Virus record (IMG/VR): IMGVR_UViG_3300042936_000376
Span: 1-30,619 of that record
Reading direction: 5' to 3' (one strand)
From: a virus
DNA length: 30,619 nucleotides
Position 1 is the stretch's first letter. Each line of letters begins with the position of its first letter. The translations under genes and the position numbers were made by a program. Shown here in pieces: positions 14,774 through 22,659 of the stretch. The notes beneath the pieces were generated by a model that was not told the DNA's origin, did no database searches, and saw only the letters and a program-made list of their open reading frames with translations.

Positions 14774-16285
14774 TTAGGGGGTAGAGGGAGGAGGGGTGTT
14801 GGCGGGCTGACTCTGCTCAGGCGTGACCGGGTTAGGGTAGGTCTGAGAGATGCTTCCGTAAGGCAGGCCGAGTTCGACTTCCTTGCGGCGGATGTAAGCG
14901 ATTTCCTCGGCGATGCTGTCGATCTGCTTGTAGAACTCAGTCCCGTGGGTCTTGTAATATTCAGAGCGGGACATGAGGCCCATCTTGATGTCCTCGCGGT
15001 CGCTCTGCGCTTCTCGGCCAGCGTCAACGGTGAGGGAAGGCGGGGTGATGACCGAACACTTGTACCAGTTGCGGTCGTCGCGGATGAGGCCCTTGGCGAT
15101 ACCGTCAGAGATGATGTACTGGTAGGTCGGGATGCAGAATTGATTGATGACCATCTGCTGCACATGGCTGATGAATCGGTCGGCCTTGTTGCCAGCCAGG
15201 CGTACGCCAGCCCCGGACAGTTTGGAGGGGTCGACTACGAAATCCCAAGGGAGCGAACCGAAGGTCACGTCCCGCTGGAGCTCGGCGATAAATCCGTTAA
15301 ACGTCACCGAGGGGCGTCTAGACTCCTGATGCTCAAGTTTTTCATTGGGCTCCAAAACGATAAGCTTGCCGCCGGCCTGCTCGACGACGCCAGAGAAGCA
15401 TCGGTCGCCGCCGCCAAGTTCGGCTGCCATGTTGTCGTCGATGAAGCCGCCCGCCTTGTTCAGGACACGCGTCACCTCGGACTGGTCCTTGACCGCGCGC
15501 TTCTCGGCTTCGAGGATCTCGTCGATGTCCTGTAGGCTGTTGATTGAATGCTGTAGCAGGGGCGTGCCGCGGGATGCGCTGGACGAGTTGAAGTCCACGA
15601 TATGCATCACGGTGTTCGCCGGCATCAGGCGGCTAGAGCCGTCGGAGCGGTAGACGAAGTAGCCCACGATCTCGCCGAAGTCGCCGAAGACCACGCCGTC
15701 CCAAGTACGGTCGGGCGTGTCGCGGTCGGCAGGGTCGCCCACGCGGTGGGCCTCGATGAGCTGGATGCGGGCCTCGTCTCGGCCGTTGCGGACCTTGGCG
15801 GCGAAGGTATCGCCGTCTCGCATCCAGGCACGGGTGATGAGTTTCTGGCAGTCCTCGAAACTGAAGCGGCCAGTCACGTCCAACTTACGCGAGACCTCAT
15901 AGAAATATTCCATGTGCTCGCGGCCGATTTCCGGGTCTTCGCAGTGGGCCTGCATACGCATTCCCGAACCCACGACGTACATCACGGTGTCATTCAGAAT
16001 CTGATTGTAGAGGCCGTAGTTGCGTTCGGCATACCGGCACTTCTTGACCATCGTGTTCCGATCGCGGGAACGGAGGTCGCGGCGGGCGTCCACGTTCGCG
16101 CCCATGTAAAGAATCTGGCGGGCGTTGCTCTGCGTCACGCTCTCCCATCGAGGGTTCTGCGGATAGGCCGAACCGTTCTCGGTGTAGGCCTGCTGCTTAG
16201 GCACGGCGCCGCCCGCGATGGCCGGCTTCTTCGGCGCCTTGATGACAGGCTTGCCGGGTTTCTTCTTCGGAGACTTAGAGGCCAT
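14774..16285 (-). CDS. Portal protein, lambda gpB family, 503 aa
   Basis: Twelve copies form the DNA entry ring at the capsid vertex. Lambda-family portal marks are present: an early RDLRSRDRNTMVKKCRYAERN segment, the central MHIVDFNSSSASRGTPLL with the RG-P-L turn before a long helix, and FIAELQRDVTFGSLPWDFVV. The N-terminus is Lys/Pro-rich and probably disordered; the C-terminus is Pro-rich (PANTPPPSTP). Length is close to the family norm of about 500-530. It overlaps the gpW-like gene by 11 bases and precedes the protease, the same order as in lambda. Confidence 0.92.
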   Translation of the reverse strand: MASKSPKKKPGKPVIKAPKKPAIAGGAVPKQQAYTENGSAYPQNPRWESVTQSNARQILYMGANVDARRDLRSRDRNTMVKKCRYAERNYGLYNQILNDTVMYVVGSGMRMQAHCEDPEIGREHMEYFYEVSRKLDVTGRFSFEDCQKLITRAWMRDGDTFAAKVRNGRDEARIQLIEAHRVGDPADRDTPDRTWDGVVFGDFGEIVGYFVYRSDGSSRLMPANTVMHIVDFNSSSASRGTPLLQHSINSLQDIDEILEAEKRAVKDQSEVTRVLNKAGGFIDDNMAAELGGGDRCFSGVVEQAGGKLIVLEPNEKLEHQESRRPSVTFNGFIAELQRDVTFGSLPWDFVVDPSKLSGAGVRLAGNKADRFISHVQQMVINQFCIPTYQYIISDGIAKGLIRDDRNWYKCSVITPPSLTVDAGREAQSDREDIKMGLMSRSEYYKTHGTEFYKQIDSIAEEIAYIRRKEVELGLPYGSISQTYPNPVTPEQSQPANTPPPSTP

Positions 16286-16544
16286 ATTGAGAGTCGTTGT
16301 TACGGTTGTCGTAGCGGGTGTTAATCACATTCCGACGGCGACCGTATTTTGCACTGTCCAGCAAACTGAGCGCGCCCATGGCCTCGGCGAGCATCTCCTT
16401 GGGCGGCAAGGCGAACTGCTTCGTCGAGGACGAGCCGGAGTCGGCGTATGACATCAGTACCTTGCCCTGCATGATCATCTCGACCGCCTTGGTCTTGATG
16501 GCCAGCAGTTCGTCTTCCGATAGTCCGATGAACAATCCTTGCAT
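16275..16544 (-). CDS. gpW-like head-tail joining protein, 89 aa
   Basis: Sits between TerL and portal exactly as gpW does in lambda. The N-terminal helix (SEDELLAIKTKAVEMIMQGK) is followed by a beta hairpin with SYADSGSSSTKQF and a second helix (PKEMLAEAMGALSLLDSAKY), the helix-hairpin-helix layout of gpW-type proteins. The tail is polar and Asn/Arg-rich. The ATG at 16544 is 4 bases from the recurrent motif (16565-16549). It probably seals the portal after packaging. Family call moderate, position strong. Confidence 0.75.
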   Translation of the reverse strand: MQGLFIGLSEDELLAIKTKAVEMIMQGKVLMSYADSGSSSTKQFALPPKEMLAEAMGALSLLDSAKYGRRRNVINTRYDNRNNDSQYGL

Positions 16545-16556
16545 AAATCTGCGGGT

Positions 16557-16646
16557 CTAGGCAACGGGTGGGAGGGACGGCCCCGACCCTATGCCTCCGT
16601 AGGCGCACATCCTACGACGCTTCAGAACCGTCCCTCTTGCCTTCAT
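16557..16646 (-). other. Structured TerL-gpW junction with possible 29-codon ORF
   Basis: A nested inverted repeat lies here. The outer arms are GAGGGACGG (16572-16580) and CCGTCCCTC (16628-16636), and the inner arms are CGTAGG (16598-16603) and CCTACG (16611-16616). An ATG at 16646 overlaps the TerL stop (ATGA) and opens a 29-codon frame beginning MKARGTVLKRRRMC, ending at a TAG inside the recurrent motif. The ORF may be a leader peptide or chance; the hairpin looks real. It could be a regulatory RNA structure or part of a packaging site. Confidence 0.45.
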
Positions 16647-18457
16647 GTTGACCGACCTTCTCCAGGTTGCAAGTCGTCCGCGGTGGCTTCCCGCCCGACG
16701 ACGCCCCATCTAACGGCGACGAGGAGGCAAAGGATTTCGCAGTCGAGGGCGTGATTATCCCGCTTGCCCTGAGGCAGAATCCAAGTCGCCTTGCCCGTCC
16801 GGCGATCGCGGACGCGGACCTCACTATTCAATTGGTCTACGTATTCGGGGGAGGCATCCCGGGCGAACCCGAATACCTTCCTCGCCCGAAGGCCGTGGAG
16901 TAAATCCTTGGCCATCACGTTACTGAACGAGATGAGCCATGCCCGGGCCTGCGTCCCTGGGACTAGGATGGCCTGCTTCTCCGAATAGAATCGGCGGACG
17001 GTGTTCCCGTCCCGGTCGCCTACCGCGAACGTCTCGGCGCCGGAACCCTTGGAGCACTTCCAGCCGCGCACCGCCGTCTGCTGGTAGACGAGCTGCGTCT
17101 GGTCGCCAGAGTCCACGCAGATCATGGCCTTGTGCGTTCCCATCCGCTTGACGAAGTCGTCCAGGTCTTGCCAAGTCTCCAGCTTCTCAAACGCCATCAG
17201 GCGGCTATGGCCTGACTTGGCGAAGCGGCGGCAGACGGCAAAAAAGTGGCCTCGCTGGACGTCGATTCCGATGACGCGGAAAGGGATGCATCCGTTCGGC
17301 GCGCCCTCTCGGTCCACGACTTTGCCGGCAGGGGTGATGACCGCCTCGGCCTCCCAGTCGTCCGCCATCGCGTAGTCCGAGGATTCAGTCGAGACCACCA
17401 TCGCTCCGCCGTCGTCGCTCCAGGGGATGGCCAGATACTTGGTCTTGAAAATCTTACGGCCCTCCTCGTCGCCGTAGGCCTCCGACGCTTCCTTGCTCTT
17501 GATCATGTCCACGGCCAGCGAGCCCCAGCTCGTAGAGGCTAAGGCATTGACGTGCGTACCGACCCAGCCCGTCTTCTGAGGCTGGGCCATCTGGACGAAC
17601 TGAGCCCCGTTCTCTACGGCGTTGCAGGCGATGCGCGTCTCGTTCGTATCGGGCAGATGCTCCTTACAGCCTGAGCATTCGTAGGTCGTATTCTTCTCGA
17701 CCATCAGGTGGTTCCATCCCGCCGGGCTTTTCGCCTGCTCAGGGAACCTTACGAAAGACCAGTCCCAGGGCTGGAGCTTCTTGCATAGGGGGCACACCAT
17801 GTTCCATTCGTGCTGCGTGGTCATGCCCCAGATGTTGTCGAGGTCGTCGCCCACCATGCCGGCCTGCGAGAGATACAGTTTCTTGGCCGTCCATTCGTAG
17901 GCCTTCGTTCTGGCCATCGACTGCGCCACGGCGCCTTTCTTCCAGAGCCAGATTTCGTCCCCGATGACGTACCGCGTCGAGATGCGCTGCAAGTCCTTCT
18001 CCGTCGTGGCCGAGTTGTTGTAGACGATCGTGCCGTCCGCGAAGTCGATGATGTCGCTCTTCGGGTTGTCCGCCGGCGAGATGTGCCGACGCACGTCATC
18101 GACCATGTTGAACATCGGCCGCAAGTAACGGATCGTGAAGTCCGCCGCGTTCACCTGGTTGTCCATGTAGATGACCATGTTGCCACGGTCGTTCGCCATC
18201 AGGTAGGTCGCCGCCAGTCGGGCCTTCAAGGTCTTGCCCGTCTGAATCGACCAGAGGTCCACCATCGTCCGCGTCGATGGGTCGAGGAACAGCCGCAGGC
18301 TCTCCGCGATCCACGGCCAGCGGCTCGGGTTGTATCCGCCGGCGAACGCACCGGCAGGGACGCGCGTGATGTTCCTCGCCAGCCACTTCACCGGGTCGGC
18401 GTTGTCGGGCGGCGTCAGGGATTCGCGGCCGATGCCCAGGAGTTCAGCCCGGTCCAT
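16643..18457 (-). CDS. terL: Terminase large subunit, GpA family, 604 aa
   Basis: Motor and nuclease that cuts and packages the genome. The ATPase region starts with a deviant Walker A, SIQTGKT (residues 70-76), after the RWPWIAESL element typical of GpA terminases, with an acidic IGDEIWLW segment as Walker B region. A zinc-ribbon pair CPLCKK and CSGCKE follows in the middle. The nuclease half shows VIGIDVQRG and the C-terminal DNHALDCEILCL. Length and order match lambda gpA-type enzymes, which suggests cohesive-end packaging, though some relatives use other modes. It overlaps TerS by 14 bases. Confidence 0.95.
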   Translation of the reverse strand: MDRAELLGIGRESLTPPDNADPVKWLARNITRVPAGAFAGGYNPSRWPWIAESLRLFLDPSTRTMVDLWSIQTGKTLKARLAATYLMANDRGNMVIYMDNQVNAADFTIRYLRPMFNMVDDVRRHISPADNPKSDIIDFADGTIVYNNSATTEKDLQRISTRYVIGDEIWLWKKGAVAQSMARTKAYEWTAKKLYLSQAGMVGDDLDNIWGMTTQHEWNMVCPLCKKLQPWDWSFVRFPEQAKSPAGWNHLMVEKNTTYECSGCKEHLPDTNETRIACNAVENGAQFVQMAQPQKTGWVGTHVNALASTSWGSLAVDMIKSKEASEAYGDEEGRKIFKTKYLAIPWSDDGGAMVVSTESSDYAMADDWEAEAVITPAGKVVDREGAPNGCIPFRVIGIDVQRGHFFAVCRRFAKSGHSRLMAFEKLETWQDLDDFVKRMGTHKAMICVDSGDQTQLVYQQTAVRGWKCSKGSGAETFAVGDRDGNTVRRFYSEKQAILVPGTQARAWLISFSNVMAKDLLHGLRARKVFGFARDASPEYVDQLNSEVRVRDRRTGKATWILPQGKRDNHALDCEILCLLVAVRWGVVGREATADDLQPGEGRST

Positions 18458-19013
18458 GGCTGCTCAGTTTCTCGCGGACCTTGCGGACGTACGCCTGCAA
18501 GACGGCGATGGCCTTGGGCGGGTCGTTCGGGTTGCAGGCCTCGCCGAGTTCGCTCGGCATCCGTTCCATCGCCTCGATCCATTCGCCCGTCAGTTGAAGC
18601 ATCGCCTCCTTCGCCTCCGATGCCTTGATGTATTCGCGGGCCATCAGCGCTCGACGCTCCGCCTCGGCCTCCAAGTCGATGAGCTTGGCCGTAGCCTGGT
18701 TGTACTGCGTATGGTACTTGGCTTGGTCTCGGTCCCCGGTCTCCATCGCCGCCTGCCAGACGTCACGCGCTCGGCTGACCAGGACGTTCTGCCGATGGAT
18801 GCGCTGCTGGATCGTGCCGTCATCGAGCGAGGTCGAGACCACTGGCACGGGAGCAGACGCGGCACGCTCGGCCGCCCGGGCATCCCGCCACGCAGTCGCC
18901 GCCTCGACGCTGTCCGTTGGCATCCCTTCGCGGCGAAGCACGCCGACGCGCTGGACGCTTACGCCCAACGCCGCGGCCAAGGCCTTGGTCGTCAGGGCTT
19001 CAGGCTGGCCCAT
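18444..19013 (-). CDS. terS: Terminase small subunit, Nu1-like, 189 aa
   Basis: Recognises the packaging site and recruits TerL. The N-terminus is a helix-turn-helix of Nu1 type (TTKALAAALGVSVQRVGVLR followed by EGMP), then a linker and a long helical oligomerisation region (about residues 75-150, TAKLIDLEAEAERRALMARE). The C-terminus has an Arg/Lys helix that may contact TerL. The start at 19013 follows a 114-bp non-coding stretch, so TerS may begin a transcript. It overlaps TerL by 14 bases. HTH plus position makes the call strong. Confidence 0.85.
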   Translation of the reverse strand: MGQPEALTTKALAAALGVSVQRVGVLRREGMPTDSVEAATAWRDARAAERAASAPVPVVSTSLDDGTIQQRIHRQNVLVSRARDVWQAAMETGDRDQAKYHTQYNQATAKLIDLEAEAERRALMAREYIKASEAKEAMLQLTGEWIEAMERMPSELGEACNPNDPPKAIAVLQAYVRKVREKLSSHGPG

Positions 19014-19127
19014 TTAAACGGGGGTTTTGTGTCAACGAGACACGTGTTAAAAGCAGGCTGTGGCAGGCCACGCACGCAAACGGCCAAGGGGAATAGATTC
19101 CTTCCCACCCCCTATTTGCAGGCGTTT
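19014..19127 (-). promoter_or_regulatory. Intergenic region upstream of TerS; possible promoter or cos area
   Basis: Non-coding, 114 bases. On the minus strand a TTGACA box ends about 20 bases before the TerS ATG and forms part of a small inverted repeat GTGTC-TCGTT-GACAC (19031-19045). No matching -10 box lies between it and the start. A G-run (CCCCC on plus at 19099-19104) and purine tract follow the upstream gene stop. Being next to TerS, it is also where a cos site could lie. Nothing here is conclusive. Confidence 0.35.
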
Positions 19128-19664
19128 TCATCGCTTTCCCTTTCTTTTCGCCTTCTTCGTCGGTTTCTTCGCCGCGTCGAGCTGCGCTTCCGTCCGTTCG
19201 TATTCGCCGGTCCATGCGCCCAGGGCGTCAGGGGTGAACTGCTCACGCATGAGCTTGGCCCGCTTGTGGATCGCTTGCTTGCTCACGTCATACATGCGGG
19301 CGATGTCAGGCGCGGGCAGACAGCCGGGTAGGTCGAGCGCCCATCTGACGAGCTCGACGTGCCGACGCACGCTATACTCATCGGTCATAGCCAGGGCATC
19401 TATGAAGGCCTTGAGCATTGCGCCGACGTGTTCCCTACTGATGAACGAATCCGTCTCCACGCGCTGCTCTTGCTCGGTCGAGTTCCAGATACGGCGCCAA
19501 GGTTGGACCTCGCAGACGCGGCGGGGCTGGACCATCTCGCGGTAAGGGAGCACGCCCGCCTCCCGCATCTTGTCCTGCGTGGCCTTAGGCAGGGAGAAGT
19601 ACCAGGCATCGAACGACCGGGCATCCTTATGAGGAGCCTCAAGGTCGTGCAGTTGTTTCGCCAT
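19128..19664 (-). CDS. HTH DNA-binding protein upstream of the terminase, 178 aa
   Basis: Residues about 125-150 read PAPDIARMYDVSKQAIHKRA, a clear helix-turn-helix resembling sigma-factor region 4 and other simple HTHs. It is followed by a strongly basic C-terminal tail (AKKPTKKAKRKGKR). The N-terminal half (with WYFSLPKATQDKMREAGVLP) is unrecognised. The gene starts one base before the stop of the upstream basic protein (TAATG) and precedes TerS, so a role as late-gene regulator or in packaging-site recognition is plausible. I cannot tell a sigma-like factor from a general DNA-binding protein. Confidence 0.7.
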   Translation of the reverse strand: MAKQLHDLEAPHKDARSFDAWYFSLPKATQDKMREAGVLPYREMVQPRRVCEVQPWRRIWNSTEQEQRVETDSFISREHVGAMLKAFIDALAMTDEYSVRRHVELVRWALDLPGCLPAPDIARMYDVSKQAIHKRAKLMREQFTPDALGAWTGEYERTEAQLDAAKKPTKKAKRKGKR

Positions 19665-20056
19665 TACGGTTTAGGTTGCCCATCTTCTCTCGGTATCAAG
19701 GTGCAAAGGTTCACCCAAGTATTCCTCCTTGGGATATATTCAATGAGTCCGAGAAGCCTAAGCCGGCGGATCAGGGAGTCTCGGCGCTTGCGGCGTTTCT
19801 TACCCTTGCGGGTATAAGGGATGTCCAGGAGCAGGGCGTCGAGCTGCGCGGGTGTCAGGGTTGCCGGCCAATCTCTTACGGTCTCAAGGAGGTAGGTCTT
19901 AGCCTTGTCTCTGATTTCGGTGGCCTCAGCGGTCGCCTTGACGCGGCCTTTCTCCATGGTCTTGTGCTTGTGCTTCCAGAGCCACTTGCGCCGCTCGGAT
20001 ATCTTGCGCCTGAGGGCGAGGTAGGCCCGTTGCTTGTCGGTCAGTATCCGGGGCAT
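19664..20056 (-). CDS. Basic winged-helix-like protein, first late gene, 130 aa
   Basis: Very basic throughout. The N-terminus has MPRILTDKQRAYLALRRKIS and the cluster KWLWKHKHK. The C-terminal half looks like a winged helix: a helix (TPAQLDALLLD), a basic loop (RKGKKRRKRR), a helix (SLIRRLRLLGLIEYI), then a wing strand (RRNTWVNL). It likely binds nucleic acid. It is the first gene after the 176-bp repeat-rich intergenic region and is translationally coupled to the next HTH gene. Family not recognised; a regulator of the late block is a reasonable guess. Confidence 0.65.
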   Translation of the reverse strand: MPRILTDKQRAYLALRRKISERRKWLWKHKHKTMEKGRVKATAEATEIRDKAKTYLLETVRDWPATLTPAQLDALLLDIPYTRKGKKRRKRRDSLIRRLRLLGLIEYIPRRNTWVNLCTLIPREDGQPKP

Positions 20057-20232
20057 GGGGCGTTAACTCGGGAAGGTGCGGCCTGAATATTATTTATCTT
20101 CCCCCGTGCGCCAGCATAGGGGGTAGAAGTATAAATAACTACCCTAGGGTAGACGGAGTTGCATACCCTAGCGACGAGGTCATGATTAGAGGGCTGAGGG
20201 GTCATTTAGGGCGGTCAGGGGTGTCCTACCCC
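20057..20232 (-). promoter_or_regulatory. Repeat-rich intergenic region: candidate origin or late promoter
   Basis: The longest non-coding stretch here. It holds a perfect 14-bp palindrome CTACCCTAGGGTAG (20139-20152). AT arms TTATTTAT (20090-20097) and ATAAATAA (20131-20138) abut it. A 9-bp inverted repeat CTGAGGGGT/ACCCCTCAG (20194-20202, 20228-20236) reaches into the stop codon of the ATPase gene. A competing short hairpin GGGGT-AGGAC-ACCCC lies at 20218-20232. A TATACT box on the minus strand (20134-20129) could be a -10 for the late genes. Replication genes lie upstream and late genes downstream. Confidence 0.55.
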
Positions 20233-21540
20233 TCAGACGTAGTCAGGACGGCTCCTAGGCCCCTTGGCGGGGCTGGAATCGGTACGCTTGGGGGCGGGGT
20301 CGGAGCCAGCGGTCGGGGCGTACTCCCAGCGTAGCACCTTGGCCTCGGGAGAGTGTTGGAGGTAGACGAAGCCGGACTTGGCCCAGTTGCCGTCCATGTC
20401 CTGAAGGCCGCAGCGCGAGGCCCGCTTGGAGAAGCCGAACTTGTACCGGGCGGGCTCGCCCTTGGTACGATACAAAAACCCCGCGTCTCGACTGTAATTC
20501 ACCCACTCTGCGCTCCCCGCTCCTAGGTATGCGAGCTGAGAGGGCGTCATGGTGTCCAGGTCATCGGCCGACTTGGGCTTCGTGGTGTGGTGCATGTAGA
20601 TCATGGCGCACTTGGTTCGCTTCAGGACAGGGTCGACTTGCGTGCGTAGCCAATCGGTGGTCAGGGACTGGTCGGCGATGTCGAAGCCTGCGTAGGCGAG
20701 CAGCGGGTCAATCCATACGACCTCGGCCTGATGGCGGACGATAAGGCTCTCAAGGAAATCTGGGAAGGCCGTGCCGATGTGTTTGGTGTCGCGGACAATG
20801 GCGATGTTCTCCTTTAGCCTGGTCTTCTCGGTGTCGGTCATCTTGCACGTCGAGCCCTGCCATGCTTCGGCGATGTCGCCGCCGTCGTTCTCAGCTTGGA
20901 GGATGAGCGTCCTGAGCGGGCGGACGGGAGTCAGGCCGAAGACGGATTGGCCCAAGGCCCATGACGTCGCGATCTGCATCATCAGGGAGGACTTACCCGT
21001 GCCGGAGAAGCCGACGATGGATACCGCGTAACCTTGGCATAGCCAGCGGCGGGCCTTGCCGACGAGCACGGTCTGGTCTTCAAGCGGGTTGAAGGCGTCG
21101 AGGGCGTCGAGGTCGAACCATTCGCCGGTGTCCTTCTCGCGCTTGGAGGCCTTGCGCTGTTCGGCGAGGCGGGCATAGTGGTCGAGCAGGGCGTCTGGGT
21201 TAGTCGCCCGTGCGGCGATGTCGGAGGCCTGACGGAGAAGGGCGGCGTTCGTGATCAGGTCGACATGTTCCTGCCGATAGGTCGATGAGCCTGAGTCACT
21301 GACCAGGAGCGAGACGGTGCCGGCCTCGACCGGCGACTTCATCTCGCGCAGCTTCTGCGTGGCCGTCAGTTCGTCAGCCGTGATGCCGTCGACGGCGAGC
21401 GAGAGGATGGCCCCGACGATGTCTTGGTGGGCGGGCTCGAAGAAGTCGGAGGCCTTGAGGTCGGGCGGGAAGGGGAGGGCTTCGCGTAGGAGGACGCCGA
21501 TAAGGTGGCGTTCCGCGGCGACGTTATTCGTCGGGATCAT
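20233..21540 (-). CDS. Replicative ATPase: DnaB-type N-domain plus RepA/AAA_25-type motor, 435 aa
   Basis: The start is taken at the ATG at 21540 (MIPTNNVAAERHLIGVLL). Residues 1-100 resemble the DnaB N-terminal domain, with AAERHLIGVLL and ADFFEPAHQDIV-like features (here SDFFEPAHQDIVGAILSLAV). The C-terminal motor has Walker A GFSGTGKSS (177-185), Walker B VVWIDPL (274-280) and MIYMHHTTKP after it, which points to hexameric RepA/RecA-type helicases. A disordered Pro/Lys-rich tail follows. It probably unwinds DNA at the phage origin. No primase or polymerase gene is seen, so host enzymes are presumably used. A five-codon ORF ending ATGA leads into the start. Confidence 0.85.
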   Translation of the reverse strand: MIPTNNVAAERHLIGVLLREALPFPPDLKASDFFEPAHQDIVGAILSLAVDGITADELTATQKLREMKSPVEAGTVSLLVSDSGSSTYRQEHVDLITNAALLRQASDIAARATNPDALLDHYARLAEQRKASKREKDTGEWFDLDALDAFNPLEDQTVLVGKARRWLCQGYAVSIVGFSGTGKSSLMMQIATSWALGQSVFGLTPVRPLRTLILQAENDGGDIAEAWQGSTCKMTDTEKTRLKENIAIVRDTKHIGTAFPDFLESLIVRHQAEVVWIDPLLAYAGFDIADQSLTTDWLRTQVDPVLKRTKCAMIYMHHTTKPKSADDLDTMTPSQLAYLGAGSAEWVNYSRDAGFLYRTKGEPARYKFGFSKRASRCGLQDMDGNWAKSGFVYLQHSPEAKVLRWEYAPTAGSDPAPKRTDSSPAKGPRSRPDYV

Positions 21541-21602
21541 GATAGGAGAGGCATAGGGAGGGAGGTGGGGTTTGCCGATGTGCGTCGGCTTGGTCAAATG
21601 TT

Positions 21603-21893
21603 TTAACGCTTGGCGATTGGCGGGCCGTAGTGGTCCACGGCGCGGAGTCGGTTGCTCTTGCCGATGAGGACGCGGTAGCGGACCTTGACCAGGGCGCCGA
21701 TGGACATGGCCTTCTTGATGTAGATGCTGGCGGTGTGGCCGGCCTTGAGTTTCCACTTGGCCGCCCACTGATCGCGGGTGAGGTAACCCTTGGGGGGCTT
21801 CACGGCGCTGCGGTTAATCTCGGCCATGACGGCGAGGAGGACCGGGTCGTTGCCTACGCGGGTGTAGAGCATCTTCTTGCGGGACTTGGGCAT
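21603..21893 (-). CDS. Winged-helix-like DNA-binding protein, 96 aa
   Basis: The start is taken at the ATG at 21893 (MPKSRKKMLYTRVGNDPVLL), 4 bases after the phosphoesterase stop. Residues about 37-80 read YLTRDQWAAKWKLKAGHTAS, then IYIKKAMSIGALVKVRYRV: a helix, a recognition-like helix and a wing strand. Basic overall. Its place immediately upstream of the replicative ATPase fits an origin-binding or loader-type accessory, or a regulator. No family recognised. Confidence 0.65.
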   Translation of the reverse strand: MPKSRKKMLYTRVGNDPVLLAVMAEINRSAVKPPKGYLTRDQWAAKWKLKAGHTASIYIKKAMSIGALVKVRYRVLIGKSNRLRAVDHYGPPIAKR

Positions 21894-21897
21894 GAGT

Positions 21898-22659
21898 TTA
21901 AGGCGTGAAGGTCTTGAGGTCTTTCGTCCAAATCCATTGACTGCCCATCTTGTGGACGAGCCATGCCTTGTAGTCTCCGCCGGCGGTGACGAAGCCCGCG
22001 ACAAAGCCGGAGCCCCATCGTGCAGTCGCCAGTCTCTGAGCGCTATAGGTCATCTCATCTTTACGGCATAGGCATCCAGCTGAGAAGGCGTTGCCGCCCC
22101 CGTGCTTGGTCAGGGCGATGCTGGCGAGGTTGTGGGTATGGCCGTGGATGAGGGCTCCGCCGTAAGGGGCGTAGTGGAGGCCTTGGAGAACGGTGGCGTT
22201 GGCGCCGTGGGCGTAGCCATGCACCATCGTCACAGCCCCCAGACGGAAGACGCCTTTGTCGGCGTGGTATGGCAGGATGGTCTTGGCGCCGCATTTACGG
22301 GCGTGGGCGTTGATGTGGTCCTTCACGCCTTGGCAGTAGTCGCGGACGAGGGCGGAGCCTGAGCCCTGGGCGGCGTCGAGGCGGTGCTCGTGATTACCCC
22401 AGAGCCAGACGTTAGGCCGCCAGCGGGTGAAGAAGTCCTTGCCCTCCTCGATGTCAGCCTGGAGCGACTCAGCGCCTTCCTTGTCCGTGCCTACGCCCTT
22501 GCGGAGGGAGCGGAAGTCGTAGTGGTCGCCGCCGGCGATCTTGAGGACGCTGCTTCCGCCGAAGTCCTTGGTGAACTCGTAGAGAGCGGCCAAGGCCTCC
22601 GGGTCGGCCATGTCGCCGTGCGAGTCGGACGCGTAGATGAACTTGGTCAGCTTGCTCAT
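21898..22659 (-). CDS. Calcineurin-like metallophosphoesterase, 253 aa
   Basis: Complete set of family motifs: D12-x-H14 (ASDSHGD), GGDHYDF with D45, GNHEHR (N89, H90), VHGYAHG (H147) and HGHTHN (172-177). The two metal ions would be bound by these residues. Substrates of phage relatives vary (nucleic acids, cyclic nucleotides, phosphoproteins); here the DNA metabolism context suggests a nuclease or phosphatase on nucleic acid, but the sequence does not say. The start overlaps the preceding stop in an ACCAAATGA junction. Length is normal for a single-domain member. Confidence 0.92.
   Translation of the reverse strand: MSKLTKFIYASDSHGDMADPEALAALYEFTKDFGGSSVLKIAGGDHYDFRSLRKGVGTDKEGAESLQADIEEGKDFFTRWRPNVWLWGNHEHRLDAAQGSGSALVRDYCQGVKDHINAHARKCGAKTILPYHADKGVFRLGAVTMVHGYAHGANATVLQGLHYAPYGGALIHGHTHNLASIALTKHGGGNAFSAGCLCRKDEMTYSAQRLATARWGSGFVAGFVTAGGDYKAWLVHKMGSQWIWTKDLKTFTP

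Noticed and set aside
18330-19331. Long plus-strand ORF opposite TerL/TerS and part of the HTH gene
   Set aside because: Antisense shadow running across several well-supported minus-strand genes; Arg/Leu-rich composition and no recognisable motif.
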